A stretch of 64,000 bases of DNA from an uncultured Endomicrobiia bacterium (GTDB taxonomy: Bacteria > Elusimicrobiota > Endomicrobiia > Endomicrobiales > Endomicrobiaceae), in the NCBI GenBank assembly GCA_938040055.1, contig CALHWY010000012.1:62001-126000 (forward strand), written 5' to 3'. The stretch's first letter is position 1. Each line of letters opens with the position of its first letter. The position numbers and the translations under genes are program-made. Below the pieces are notes generated by a model. The model worked only from the letters and a program-made list of their open reading frames with translations. It did no database searches and was not told the origin of the DNA. Below, in pieces: positions 47,001 through 54,203 of the stretch.

Positions 47001-47799
47001 CAGGCTTTATAAGACCAGAAGCGTATGGGATAACGGCAATACTCTCGTGATAAACGTAATAAGAGATATGAAAGAAGAAAAAAACATACAGCATTACAAT
47101 ACTAATATTTTATCCAATAAAAAGGTAAATATTATCGGAATAGAATTAAAAGAAACGGATATTTCCGCGGACAATTCCATGTATTCCGACAACAATGAAT
47201 TGGCGGAATCCGAAAGAAAACTGTATAAAACGGAAAAAATGCGAGTCGCCGTAAAAGACGGCGAATTTATTGAAATTCCGGTTTCTTTCATGTATAGGAA
47301 AGTAAGAAGAAATGGAAAAATCACGGATTATGTCGGCGTTTACGTGGGTTTTGAAGCTAAAAAAATAATCAATGCCAATGCTCTTGAGTTTAACGATGAG
47401 CTTAAAAACAGAATACTTTACGCCGCCACGGCGGCTTTTATAGAGCAGACAAGGGAAAAAGGAAACCGTTTGCAGAAAATGATAGGTCCCGTCAACGCAA
47501 AAAGAAAAATAATAATGAGAACTTATTCAATAACCGATTTTGACAATGCTCTTACCGAAGAGCACAGACGCGGTATGGACGGAGTTCTGGTTGCCCGGGA
47601 CGGCGTTTCCGGCCGCGGTGATTCGGATGAGGTTATAGAAGAAAAATTTTTAAATACTCTTACATCCGCTTTCGGCAGTTTGGCTTTCTCGAATTTTTAT
47701 ATTCTTAAACCGGCCGCGTCGGATTCCGTCGTGGAACGCGTTTTCGGCGAATCCGTAAATGACACAAAGGCTACTGCGGATATGCTTGCCGCCGCGTAA
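41098..47799 (+). CDS. Giant exported multi-domain hydrolase-like protein (2,233 aa)
   Basis: A signal peptide (ends near VFCA, residue 31) is followed by four modules. (1) About 45-520, TraB/ChaN-like: QDLHCNPG (D72, H74), LEGVP (E102), GGFHTSL (H441). (2) About 690-870, with a zinc-peptidase motif HEISH (H808-H812). (3) About 1020-1200, an HD domain: EHGLKH (H1035, H1039), LFHDIS (H1076-D1077), LLHDAD. (4) About 1290-1860, a calcineurin-type phosphoesterase resembling class III fructose-1,6-bisphosphatase: SDVHGG (D1317, H1319), GGDMVDRG (D1389, D1392), GNHD (N1419-D1421), YMMHSMLPIDEDGD (H1738), TVGHNP (H1853). The last 280 residues are unrecognised. It is one unbroken frame in its own transcription unit. 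Long ChaN-like proteins occur in Omnitrophota/Elusimicrobiota from memory; the cellular role is unknown. Confidence 0.7.
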   Translation: MKKHNFNRAASVAVAAAFLLTSFIPQTVFCARELPKDSEILNSVREAVPKSAGYVTEHNIVSQDGVLIYIQDLHCNPGVQKNISDIISSLDKNIGVDKVILEGVPAGKVESNVLTALPESVKYGVVEKLLGKGLLTGAELYCVESGKNNIYGVENWDKYVGNLQRAADLIAVSRDATANVRPFKNAVLKKTKKNLDTLGELASFKRDDNWYDKLSEAEIKYSEPFYKYRNLSGYMNLRQLSSRLDLDKVKKELDLYTQELKNTLSYKNFNNIVSKANNRIEYYKAVYAAAASGDFVSFVEQYPNLYMFLAYSIKSSAVNPILVFYDEETYVNKIINSSLNDKSAFEDLLLLRMTSLLDSYLSLNMTDGEFGYFSENEDLYKALIVRKFPGYADLVLAYLNNPQYDRYYRTNIERNCIFFDNLSKEINRGGKINVFISGGFHTSLIEEFKKKGLSYVLVTPVVLEDFNSAEVYNRLIEINSSVPRVLRNALNPIPFMLAAFPGVPHKSRQAYLSELINSIVNSSQDYRRPSQLRSVIEEWGKRISGVSGSEIEVSYDESVFRVKMLDQILELKIAGGLMDFKESELFVPKTSKYKYVTAALKAAGDKFTPFSPSAADYAQYLALRAVNKAEYMSMKVSGDFYSKLSKRKQDKWAFRFMKLFYRLNLKETAKSIVSSMAWLYTKGSNITGAVKQTTVEVAGRRINLIIEGGFDLSDEELIEIINNARRLPRGEAPIENIPDTLYIGMLDSSSHLFENYTGVGFIGVNKAIYDIGKQDEFSEVFYSYNEIEKMRMHAQNLRKIIFKLGLTHEISHEFLGDVSKEENESFENLRLMQDIAYLINEMKKMYPMEMMYIDGGSGEHNYNEKIKEKYILPYLRNILGGSRFLKRLKGYKLTLDEMIDFMKEKPLSDSDIRHLEETFFTVKTDKSPERKNNEAKFFSSIVLSEKKKIPFKESAFAEDKKNNLKIMDNFISIKNLVSKFEEILYSTGEYEEREISRMTKAFLASFNTGQEILYYTLPDDLFERFFNDRTMVSEHGLKHSTDILSYMLDILAHDKDSLRNLTNKNIKLMVYSALFHDISTIISRGNHEENSAVMAKAMLKTFNDADLDENDIEELANICRGHKKVDDDSKLRPEHSNYFACLLHDADAFSAVLELDRIYDVWVNIGNAVFYNKDLTVKQRIKLLKENNFMDGDAINDLIRQGYYRRKPYLYITEGAKAIIISNQSKQYLIDYLMSKVKEIEMIHNGKYKKSDIGEMIDVINAVIDELNPKLLQQEMNLEDRTSSFTLRNRIFILWQMIKNLFGSKNISFPKNIYMSDVHGGYGRLVDLLMNVLNIETPAANSDLLFAGADDENAGKAQAEVLYKEKTKRILSVLETGETDVNAIYVGGDMVDRGGGQLKTLDLMAHIAKAGKLRFVMGNHDIWCAMNIQGIHLPYYRTYQGIDAGYEDMYGNVKELLISSIDIDEKARKTGLGEYIPRNYAVDKYAWAARLAEYMDNAAANQKNRWNAKYKEMCAVFEQTYGYTLDDKGKDVLNNPEGIFKEDDNLRRFWGLVLGRNVGVTVYTGLRAADKMSVNWWKDKKEELARLREKYSGKPKYAAAFDALDGIMSEIIESQIDKMREEVGKNKNWMWRVIDAMMYRNYESVEWWAMDWAFHDSWGGGSDGLIAQRNMEIEERFRRDNDIGLTEELTDDQNRSLSRMLLTGANYLQDNRIQDIGRFFKNNFFLYRRDEYGTYMMHSMLPIDEDGDVAIGRVVNGKIEKYDENGKRIKGFYFRGEHYYGKSLMKGLDVLAAALRKNDWNSQAEALILINSWYADLTTEIKPDDISKKHHVIGFEKILSRMGRGIMRLTVGHNPVSKSKSKGLHSVEFAGAEEARIVLSIDEEFSERYAKPMGKGTIHIHRGDIGIISTGFESGDPNAVIVADIVVSKKQFLRSVLYDISKPLADITAAAFNFFEDTVYNLYDFFKSRLYKTRSVWDNGNTLVINVIRDMKEEKNIQHYNTNILSNKKVNIIGIELKETDISADNSMYSDNNELAESERKLYKTEKMRVAVKDGEFIEIPVSFMYRKVRRNGKITDYVGVYVGFEAKKIINANALEFNDELKNRILYAATAAFIEQTREKGNRLQKMIGPVNAKRKIIMRTYSITDFDNALTEEHRRGMDGVLVARDGVSGRGDSDEVIEEKFLNTLTSAFGSLAFSNFYILKPAASDSVVERVFGESVNDTKATADMLAAA

Positions 47800-47811
47800 A
47801 CGTATTATTAT

Positions 47812-47847
47812 AAAAAGGGCTCTGTTTTGCGCGGAGCCTTTTTTTAT
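47812..47847 (+). terminator. Terminator of the giant gene
   Basis: AAAAAGGGCTC pairs with GGAGCCTTTTT with one bulged G, loop of about 10, then a long T run. Confidence 0.75.
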
Positions 47848-47853
47848 TTTATC

Positions 47854-47882
47854 TTGAAAATACAATGTAAAAGTTATATAAT
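47854..47882 (+). promoter_or_regulatory. Promoter of the OmpA-like gene
   Basis: TTGAAA, 17 bases, TATAAT; predicted start about 22 bases before the GTG at 47911. Confidence 0.7.
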
Positions 47883-47910
47883 CCAATAACTGTTGCTTGA
47901 AGGAAAAAAA

Positions 47911-48435
47911 GTGCGTAAACTGCTTCTGATACCATGTTTTTTTTTGCTGTCGGGCGCTTGCTGCGCCGGTCGGAAATATCCGCTTAACTGTCCGGCAGGC
48001 AAGGCGGTTCAAAGTAAAAAAGATAAAGATATATTGGCAAGCAAAGAAATACTGATCACGTCATTATTTGCCGCCACCAGTCATATGCCTGAAGCTTTAA
48101 GCATTGACATAGAGTTTTGCGAAAACAAAAAAACGAATCTTTCGAAAGAGGCTAAAAATAAAATTTCAAAATTTGCCGCCGAAGTTTTAAGGCATGAAGA
48201 TTATTCCATAACCGTTTTACGGCATAAAGAGGCGGATGAAGCCGAATATTCGGCTGATTATAAGAAAATATCCTTACAGAAAGCGGAGAATATAAGAAAG
48301 GCCCTGATAAAAAACGGAATAGATAAGGATAAGATAAAAATCGCGGTTTCACAAATAAAATCTCCGTATGAAGAAGAAAAAGGACGGCATTGCGAAGATA
48401 ATTCGCGCGTAATCATAGAAGCCGAACTCTGGTAA
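47911..48435 (+). CDS. Exported protein with a divergent OmpA-like C-terminal domain
   Basis: 174 residues from GTG 47911 (GAAGGA 6 bases upstream). The signal peptide RKLLLIPCFFLLSGACCAG has an imperfect lipobox (SGAC). The C-terminal part (YSADYKKISLQKAENIRKAL, then KNGIDKDKI...NSRVIIEAEL) follows the OmpA/MotB peptidoglycan-binding pattern in a weak form. It lies 30 bases before the GH94-like gene. Confidence 0.6.
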   Translation: MRKLLLIPCFFLLSGACCAGRKYPLNCPAGKAVQSKKDKDILASKEILITSLFAATSHMPEALSIDIEFCENKKTNLSKEAKNKISKFAAEVLRHEDYSITVLRHKEADEAEYSADYKKISLQKAENIRKALIKNGIDKDKIKIAVSQIKSPYEEEKGRHCEDNSRVIIEAELW

Positions 48436-48465
48436 AAACTTTTAATATAAAATCAGGAGTTTCAA

Positions 48466-51135
48466 ATGTCAAAACTTTGGTATTACAATGATTCTGGAGA
48501 ACTGGCAGCGGATGACGCGAGAAAACTTCCCCAGCCGCTTATACATATGCTTGCCAACAGCCCGCGGTATTTTTCCATCTGCGACAACTTTTTAAGAGGT
48601 TTCAGCGGTTTTGACTATACAAGAATGTTCGGTGAATTTGACGGGCCGAATTTTCCGAAAGGACAGGCGCGTTTTTTGTGGTTGAGGCCGAAAGGCGAAA
48701 AGCCGTGGCTTGTCAATAATTACGATTTGACGGTAAAGGATACTTCCGGGCCGAAATATGAAATGGGGCTGGGATACGCGCGTTTCAGCGGAATGTCGAA
48801 AAAACACCGTCTTTCGGTTTCGGCTACGGTATTTGTTCCCAATGACGATATGGCTGAAATATGGATGGTGGAGATTAAAAATGATTCGGACAAAACCCGT
48901 ACGCTTGATTTTATACCGGCAGTGCCTATTTTCGGCGGAAACAGGGCGTATGTGGAATATCACAGGGATGTGGTAAGGCTTTATAACAAAAGCAGGATTA
49001 CCGACCATATTGAGATTCTTCCCGGGCTTGAATGGGTTGAAGGGTCGACGGATGCAAGCGGGATCTGTTATTTTATGGGAGCCCAGACGCAGAAAGGAAG
49101 AAAAGGCAGCAGATTTTATTCCGACAGAGAAACTTTTCTCGGGGCCAACAATATGTGGCTGAAACCCCGGGCGATAATAAATGACGAAGCTCCCAAAGTG
49201 CAGTGTTACGGCAAAGAAGCCGTCGGAGCTATTGAATTCAAGAACATAACGATTGCGGCCGGCAAAACCGAAAAATTCGTAGTCGTCAACGGGATAGCGT
49301 TTAAAGGAAGCAAAGAAGCCGAAAAAATAATTAAGAAATACACATATGACAATGCGCAGAAAGCTTTTAAAAAACTCAATGAATTCTGGAAAGAGAGAAC
49401 TTCAAGAGTAGTCATAACCACGGGAAACAGGGATTTTAACATTTCCTGGAACGCCTGGTGGTGCTACCAGCTGTCGATGAGATACTGGTTCGGCAATACC
49501 GGACATCCGCAAACGGATTACGGATCCGATTTTTCAGGCTGGAGGGATTTCTGGCAGGATATGATGGCCGCGACCGTTATCGACCCTAAAGGGCTTGAAG
49601 AAAGGACGATGAAAACTCTTGAAGGCATACGCATAGACGGGACGAACGCCACCAGATTTTTTGCCAGGACGAAGGAATTCGGCAGCGATGAAGTCAACGG
49701 GCTTTGGTGCGATCATCCTTACTGGACATTCCAAACCGTTAAGATACTTGTAAATTTCCTGGGAGATTATGATTTTCTTTTCAGATCTTCAATAGCCTAT
49801 TTTAAGGACGCTTACAGAAGCAGGGGCGAGATAAAAGACCCGAACTGGAAAGCCCGAACCATAGGAAAGCAGAAAACTGTTAAAGGAGCCGTTTACAAAG
49901 GGACCGTAATAGAGCATATTTTAGTGCAGCTTTTGACTATGTTTTATGACGTCGGAGGAAACAATCTTCTTAAGCAAAAAAGAGCAGACTGGAACGACGC
50001 CGTTGATCAGGTAAAGGGAGAAAATGTCACATTTACTTTCGCGACGGCGCTTAACTGCAATGAGGCGGCGGATCTTCTTGAAAAAACCGCAAAACACAGA
50101 AATATAAGCGAGATAGAAGTCTTTGAAGAACTTGCCATGCTTATCGATAAATGGAAAACTCCCGCTGATATAGCGGCAAAGCAGCGCCGCAGGAAGCTTG
50201 AAACCTATTTGAAAAAAGTAAACGATAAAATAAGCGGTAAAAAAGTTAAAATAAAAATTTCGGACATAGTTAAAGATCTCAGAAATAAAGCGAGAGTTTC
50301 CATCATCAATGCCAATAAAAAAGCCTGGAACGGAAGTTATTACAGCGGATATATTTTTGACGGCGGAAAGCCGGTGGACACGATATTTAAAAAGAACGCT
50401 TTAAAGAAGAAAAATCCGACTTCCGGCGATTTTGAAATGATGCTTATGCCGCAGATATGGTCTCTTGTTTCCGGAGGTGCCGACAAAATCAAAGCGGCCG
50501 CAAAAGTTACGGATTCCGTCATGAAACATCTTTACGATAAAAAAGTAGGCGCTTTGAAACTTAACTATCCACCGTACACGCAATTCGATAAAACCATAGG
50601 GAGAATAACGGGATTTGCGGCCGGCACAAAAGAAAACAACGCCTTGTTTTGCCATGCCAATTTGTTTTTCGTATGGGCGATGCTCAGGCGGGACATGGCG
50701 GAAGAAGCTTTTAAAATTTTTTCAGGGATAAATCCTCTAAACCATGATCACGAAACTTTCAGAAGCGGCCCGTGGATACCCGAATATTACGTTTCTTCGG
50801 ATAATCCCAATATTGCCGCAAGGGGAGAGTATCCCATTCTTACCGGTTCGGCCGCCTGGACAAGATATCTTTTCCAAAACTTCTTTTTCGGGGTAAGGGG
50901 AGAGCTTGACGGTCTGAGAATAGATCCGCGCCTTCCCGGGCATAAAGATTTTGCCGAATCCTCGCTTTGCATAAATTTCAGGGGAGCCCGTTACAATATC
51001 GGATTCTTTAATAAGTCCCTGAAAAAAAACACTAAAGCAAAAAAAATAATAGTGGATGGAAAAGAAATTCAGGGCACATTGGTGCCGGCTTTTGAAAAAG
51101 GCACGCATAATATAGAAGTTTATTTGGATAAATAA
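48466..51135 (+). CDS. GH94-like glycoside phosphorylase
   Basis: 889 residues resembling GH94/GH36-type phosphorylases (cellobiose, chitobiose and cyclic-glucan phosphorylases): N-terminal beta-sandwich (RFLWLRPKGEKPWLV), then an alpha/alpha barrel with SGWRDFWQDMMA and RADWNDAVDQV. D511 aligns with the general acid of the DWND motif. A non-typical helical insertion rich in Lys (about residues 530-620) sits between barrel parts. There is no signal peptide, so it is cytoplasmic. Probable phosphorolysis of a beta-linked disaccharide or oligosaccharide; the substrate is unknown. AGGAG lies upstream. Confidence 0.8.
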   Translation: MSKLWYYNDSGELAADDARKLPQPLIHMLANSPRYFSICDNFLRGFSGFDYTRMFGEFDGPNFPKGQARFLWLRPKGEKPWLVNNYDLTVKDTSGPKYEMGLGYARFSGMSKKHRLSVSATVFVPNDDMAEIWMVEIKNDSDKTRTLDFIPAVPIFGGNRAYVEYHRDVVRLYNKSRITDHIEILPGLEWVEGSTDASGICYFMGAQTQKGRKGSRFYSDRETFLGANNMWLKPRAIINDEAPKVQCYGKEAVGAIEFKNITIAAGKTEKFVVVNGIAFKGSKEAEKIIKKYTYDNAQKAFKKLNEFWKERTSRVVITTGNRDFNISWNAWWCYQLSMRYWFGNTGHPQTDYGSDFSGWRDFWQDMMAATVIDPKGLEERTMKTLEGIRIDGTNATRFFARTKEFGSDEVNGLWCDHPYWTFQTVKILVNFLGDYDFLFRSSIAYFKDAYRSRGEIKDPNWKARTIGKQKTVKGAVYKGTVIEHILVQLLTMFYDVGGNNLLKQKRADWNDAVDQVKGENVTFTFATALNCNEAADLLEKTAKHRNISEIEVFEELAMLIDKWKTPADIAAKQRRRKLETYLKKVNDKISGKKVKIKISDIVKDLRNKARVSIINANKKAWNGSYYSGYIFDGGKPVDTIFKKNALKKKNPTSGDFEMMLMPQIWSLVSGGADKIKAAAKVTDSVMKHLYDKKVGALKLNYPPYTQFDKTIGRITGFAAGTKENNALFCHANLFFVWAMLRRDMAEEAFKIFSGINPLNHDHETFRSGPWIPEYYVSSDNPNIAARGEYPILTGSAAWTRYLFQNFFFGVRGELDGLRIDPRLPGHKDFAESSLCINFRGARYNIGFFNKSLKKNTKAKKIIVDGKEIQGTLVPAFEKGTHNIEVYLDK

Positions 51136-51146
51136 GGGGAAAACCA

Positions 51147-51677
51147 TTGAAAAATATATTGCCGGCTTTATTGCTGATCGCTTTTGTCTTTGCGGACGTT
51201 TATGCTTCAAATATGGTAAAAATTACCAAAATAACGGGTTCCATACAAATAGCAAGGCCTGACAGCGGGAAAAAAGAGGTATACAAAGACATAAATAAAG
51301 TGCCGGAAATTATGTACGGCTCGACGATTTTTGCCGACGGAGGAACAGCTGAAATAGGAATTTTCAGCGCGGCTTCCGTCATTCTTGAAAAGAATCAGGA
51401 GATACTTGTTCTCAAGCATCCCGTTACAAAAGCCGTAGAAATATTAAAAGTGGAATCCGGAGAGAAAAAACCGAAAAATTCCGAGATAAAGATATGGCTT
51501 GCGGATTATGCCTCGGCGACTTTCGGAAGCGACACTAAAATCGCCGTTTTTGAGAATTATCCCAGCATTATATTGAAAGTTATACGCGGTTCGGCCGTCG
51601 TCAAAGGAGCCGAGGGTAAAACATACGAGCTGGCAGCCGGAGAATATTATGAGGCCAAACAGAATATAACCAGATAG
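51147..51677 (+). CDS. Exported FecR-domain-like protein
   Basis: 176 residues from TTG 51147 (AAGGGGA upstream; no in-frame ATG fits). The signal peptide ends near VYAS. The rest reads as a FecR-type beta domain: VKITKITGSIQIARP, YGSTIFADGGTAEIG, SAASVILEKNQEILV, KVIRGSAVVKG, YELAAGEYYEA. No sigma factor or receptor is adjacent, so it is probably not a classic FecR anti-sigma protein. Confidence 0.6.
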   Translation: MKNILPALLLIAFVFADVYASNMVKITKITGSIQIARPDSGKKEVYKDINKVPEIMYGSTIFADGGTAEIGIFSAASVILEKNQEILVLKHPVTKAVEILKVESGEKKPKNSEIKIWLADYASATFGSDTKIAVFENYPSIILKVIRGSAVVKGAEGKTYELAAGEYYEAKQNITR

Positions 51678-51685
51678 GAGAAAAA

Positions 51686-52234
51686 ATGTCTTTTGTCTTT
51701 GAAAAACTTGATATTCCCGATATCATAGCCGTCAAACCTGAAAAGTTTCAAGACGAAAGGGGTTTTTTCAGCGAACTTTTCCAGCAGAAAATCTTCAGTG
51801 ACGCCGGCATAGGGAAACAGATAAAACAAGTCAATCTTTCCCGCTCTTCAAAAGGCGTTTTAAGAGGTCTTCATTACCAGCTAAAACCTTATGCCCAGGG
51901 TAAAATCGTCCGCGCTGTGTCCGGAAGAATTTTTGATGTCGCGGTCGATCTTAGAAAAAATTCTCCGTATTTCGGCAAATGGGCAGGCATAGAGCTTGAT
52001 TGCGAAAGTCTCAGCATGGTTTTTATTCCTGAAGGTTTTGCGCACGGCTTTGAAGTTTTGTCGGAAAGCGCGGAGTTTGAGTATTTGTGCACCGAATTTT
52101 ACAGTCCGGAGCACGAAAGAGGGATAATTTATAATGATCCCGACATAAATATCGCATGGAAAACCGAAAAACCCATTGTTTCGCAAAAAGATTCGAATTA
52201 TCCTTTTTTCAAAGACGCGCAATATAATTTTTGA
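51686..52234 (+). CDS. rfbC: dTDP-4-dehydrorhamnose 3,5-epimerase
   Basis: RfbC epimerises dTDP-4-keto-6-deoxyglucose in dTDP-L-rhamnose synthesis. It has 182 residues with QVNLSRSSKGVLRGLHYQ (catalytic His), GKIVRAVSGRIFDVAVDLR and FIPEGFAHGF. It is intact, but the rfbD-like gene immediately downstream is broken and no rfbA or rfbB is nearby. The epimerase is useful only if those functions are encoded elsewhere. Confidence 0.93.
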   Translation: MSFVFEKLDIPDIIAVKPEKFQDERGFFSELFQQKIFSDAGIGKQIKQVNLSRSSKGVLRGLHYQLKPYAQGKIVRAVSGRIFDVAVDLRKNSPYFGKWAGIELDCESLSMVFIPEGFAHGFEVLSESAEFEYLCTEFYSPEHERGIIYNDPDINIAWKTEKPIVSQKDSNYPFFKDAQYNF

Positions 52235-52252
52235 CATTTGGCGGAGTTAAAT

Positions 52253-53033
52253 TTGAAATTTTTACCGGCCGGCTCATCCGGGCAGTTTGCGAAAGAGTTC
52301 ATAAGGTTTTTTGAATCTGAAAATATAGATTATAAAGCTCCCGAAGAAAGAATTTTTGATATAACCGATAAAGAAAAAATCTCTTCGGTCTTTTCAGCAT
52401 ATAATCCGACCCGCGTGATCAACTGCGCAGCGTATAATCTTGTTGACTGAGCGCAAAAATATCCGCAAAAAGCTTTTTCGCTCAATTCTGAAACTGTTGA
52501 AAATTTTGCTGAGGAATGCAATAAAAAACGCGCCTTTTTCATGCATTTCAGCGCGGATTACGTTTTTGACGGAACAAAGAACGCTCTTTATACGGAATAC
52601 GACATCCCGAATCCTTTAAATACTTACGCTCTAAGCAAACTTGAGGGTGAAAAAAGGCGGTAATATCCGAAAGATGCGCTATTTTCCGCTTAAGCCGGGT
52701 TATCGGCGAAGGGGAGCGGAATTTTTTACGCAAATTAAAATCCTGGTCAAAAAACGGCCGTACGCTAAAAATCAGCGCGGATGAAGTTTCCGTGCCTACT
52801 TTCATTTCGACATAGTGCCCGCCTGCGTTAAAGCCGCCAAAGAAGAGCTTCAGTGCGTTTTTCATCTTACAAATTCAGGGTATGCATCCGGATACGAACT
52901 GCCCGGACTTTATCTGAAACGCAAGAAGCTCTATAACATAATCGTGCCGGTTCCGATGGAAAGCTTTAACAGCCCTGATAAGCGTCCTGCTTTTACGTCG
53001 GTGTCAAAATGCAATGCTGTTTTTAAAACTTAA
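52253..53033 (+). pseudogene. rfbD: dTDP-4-dehydrorhamnose reductase, pseudogene with three lesions
   Basis: Pieces of RfbD are readable in order: LKFLPAGSSGQFAKEF (TTG 52253, GGAG upstream), RVINCAAYNLVD, an in-frame TGA at 52448, MHFSADYVFDGTKNALYTEYDIPNPLNTYALSKLEGEK. A -1 shift at the A6 run near 52650-52655 then gives RLSRVIGEGERNFLRKLKSWSKNG and KISADEVSVPTFIS. A second -1 shift near 52804-52808 gives DIVPACVKAAKEE to the end. In both shifts one base appears to be missing. Rhamnose synthesis from this locus is therefore lost unless another rfbD exists. Confidence 0.85.
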
Positions 53034-53074
53034 TATACAAATGCCTTCTTGGGAACAATCCCTGGAGAAATACT

Positions 53075-53584
53075 GTGAAAAATATGACGATTAAAAATTT
53101 GGACAAACTGATTTTTGCCGTAAGTTATCACGACATAGACAAGTTCCATATGTTTGTGCGCGATTTTAAAAACAATCCCGAAACTTTTAACGAATACGCC
53201 GGTTTTTTATGCGAAAGGATAAAACTCGAAAAAGATTTTACGGACAGTTTTGACTGCTTTGTATTCGTTCCGTCTGCAGACGCCGAAAGAACGAACTATT
53301 CTCATAAATTAGCTCTGTTTTTATCCGAAAAACTCGGCAAGCCCGTAAACCCGTCTTTGCTGAAAAAGATAAGAGCGACCAAAGAACTTAAAACTCTTCC
53401 CAGGGAAGAAAGGCGCAAAGAGATTGAAGATTCGTTTTCTGCGGCGCTTAGCGGAGGGGAAAGACTCTGCATTGTCGATGACGTAAAGGCTTCGGGAGCC
53501 ACTTTGGGGGAAATCTCGAAGGCTTTAAAAGAAGCCGGCGCTTCTTATGTATGCGCCGTTGTAGTAGCGGTCTATAATCCTTAA
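53075..53584 (+). CDS. Phosphoribosyltransferase-like protein
   Basis: 169 residues with the PRPP-binding loop CIVDDVKASGATLGEI near the C-terminus, as in ComF-type and other type I phosphoribosyltransferases. The N-terminal half lacks the ComF zinc finger. GTG 53075 (GGAG 8 bases upstream) or ATG 53084 could be the start. The substrate is unknown. Confidence 0.7.
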   Translation: MKNMTIKNLDKLIFAVSYHDIDKFHMFVRDFKNNPETFNEYAGFLCERIKLEKDFTDSFDCFVFVPSADAERTNYSHKLALFLSEKLGKPVNPSLLKKIRATKELKTLPREERRKEIEDSFSAALSGGERLCIVDDVKASGATLGEISKALKEAGASYVCAVVVAVYNP

Positions 53585-53753
53585 AATTTCAGCAGGGCGC
53601 GATTTTAGAAAAAAACCGCCGCATTGTTTTAACCGCTGCAACGGGATGAACGCGGCAGACGGCGCGTTTGCCTGAAGCGGATTTTTTTATTTCCGTTTTG
53701 CCGCGGCTTTTTGGCGCGACTGCATTCGCTTTGATGAATTTCAAATTTCTCGG

Positions 53754-53782
53754 TTGACTAAAAACGTGATATTTTATATACT
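53754..53782 (+). promoter_or_regulatory. Promoter of the tRNA-Cys/tRNA-Val pair
   Basis: TTGACT, 17 bases, TATACT, 35 bases before tRNA-Cys. Confidence 0.7.
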
Positions 53783-53817
53783 CATAAATCGATTTGTAAT
53801 TTATATCTTTTATGTAC

Positions 53818-53889
53818 GGTGCGGTACCCAAGTGGTAAGGGAACAGTCTGCAAAACTGTTAGTCGCCGGTTCGATTCCGGCCCGCACCT
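53818..53889 (+). tRNA. tRNA-Cys (GCA)
   Basis: Acceptor GGTGCGG / CCGCACC with U73, anticodon GCA at 53850-53852 in loop CTGCAAA, T arm CCGG..TTCGATT..CCGG. CCA is not encoded. Confidence 0.95.
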
Positions 53890-53921
53890 TATGAATAAAA
53901 ACGGTTTTTTAATAAATTATT

Positions 53922-53995
53922 GCCCGGTTAGCTCAGTTGGTTAGAGTACTTCCTTGACATGGAAGGGGTCAGAAGTTCGAGTCTTCTACCGGGCA
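53922..53995 (+). tRNA. tRNA-Val (GAC); prophage attachment locus
   Basis: Acceptor GCCCGGT / ACCGGGC, discriminator A, anticodon GAC at 53956-53958, T arm AGAAG-TTCGAGT-CTTCT. An integrase gene and phage genes begin directly beyond its 3' end, the usual arrangement for integration into the 3' half of a tRNA gene. The second att copy would be beyond the right edge. Confidence 0.92.
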
Positions 53996-54007
53996 TTTTG
54001 TATCGTC

Positions 54008-54034
54008 GGATATGGTAACATTTTGGTAACGTCA
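54008..54034. promoter_or_regulatory. Candidate attL-flanking recombinase sites
   Basis: Two copies of TGGTAAC about 12 bases apart (ATATGGTAACATTTTGGTAACG) lie 14-35 bases beyond tRNA-Val. Short direct repeats next to a tRNA-located att core often are integrase arm sites; here it is only an inference. Confidence 0.3.
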
Positions 54035-54093
54035 GAGAAATTAAAAATTAAATAAGAGTATAAAAAAATTATAAAATATATGCGTAATATCAT

Positions 54094-54127
54094 AAAAAAG
54101 AACGGTCTTTACACCGTTCTTTTTTAA
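54094..54127. terminator. Bidirectional terminator between tRNA-Val and integrase
   Basis: Perfect 13-bp stem AAAAAAGAACGGT / ACCGTTCTTTTTT with a 6-base loop. The A/T ends serve both strands, so it can end the tRNA transcript and the leftward lysogeny transcript. Confidence 0.85.
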
Positions 54128-54151
54128 TCCGGTCGAATTCGACTGGATTAA
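54124..54151. repeat. 28-base near-perfect palindrome beside the integrase terminator
   Basis: TTAATCC-G-GTCGAATTCGAC-T-GGATTAA: all but one symmetric pair match. It overlaps the T run of the terminator at its left end. Possible protein-binding or recombination site. Confidence 0.6.
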
Positions 54152-54203
54152 AATAAAGAATTATCTTATTATTGTTTTGCGGTTAAAACTATAATATGGG
54201 AGA

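Noticed and set aside
52448..52450. In-frame TGA in rfbD read as selenocysteine or recoded Trp
   Set aside because: No SECIS-like hairpin is evident and two further frameshifts follow; other genes use TGA as a normal stop.
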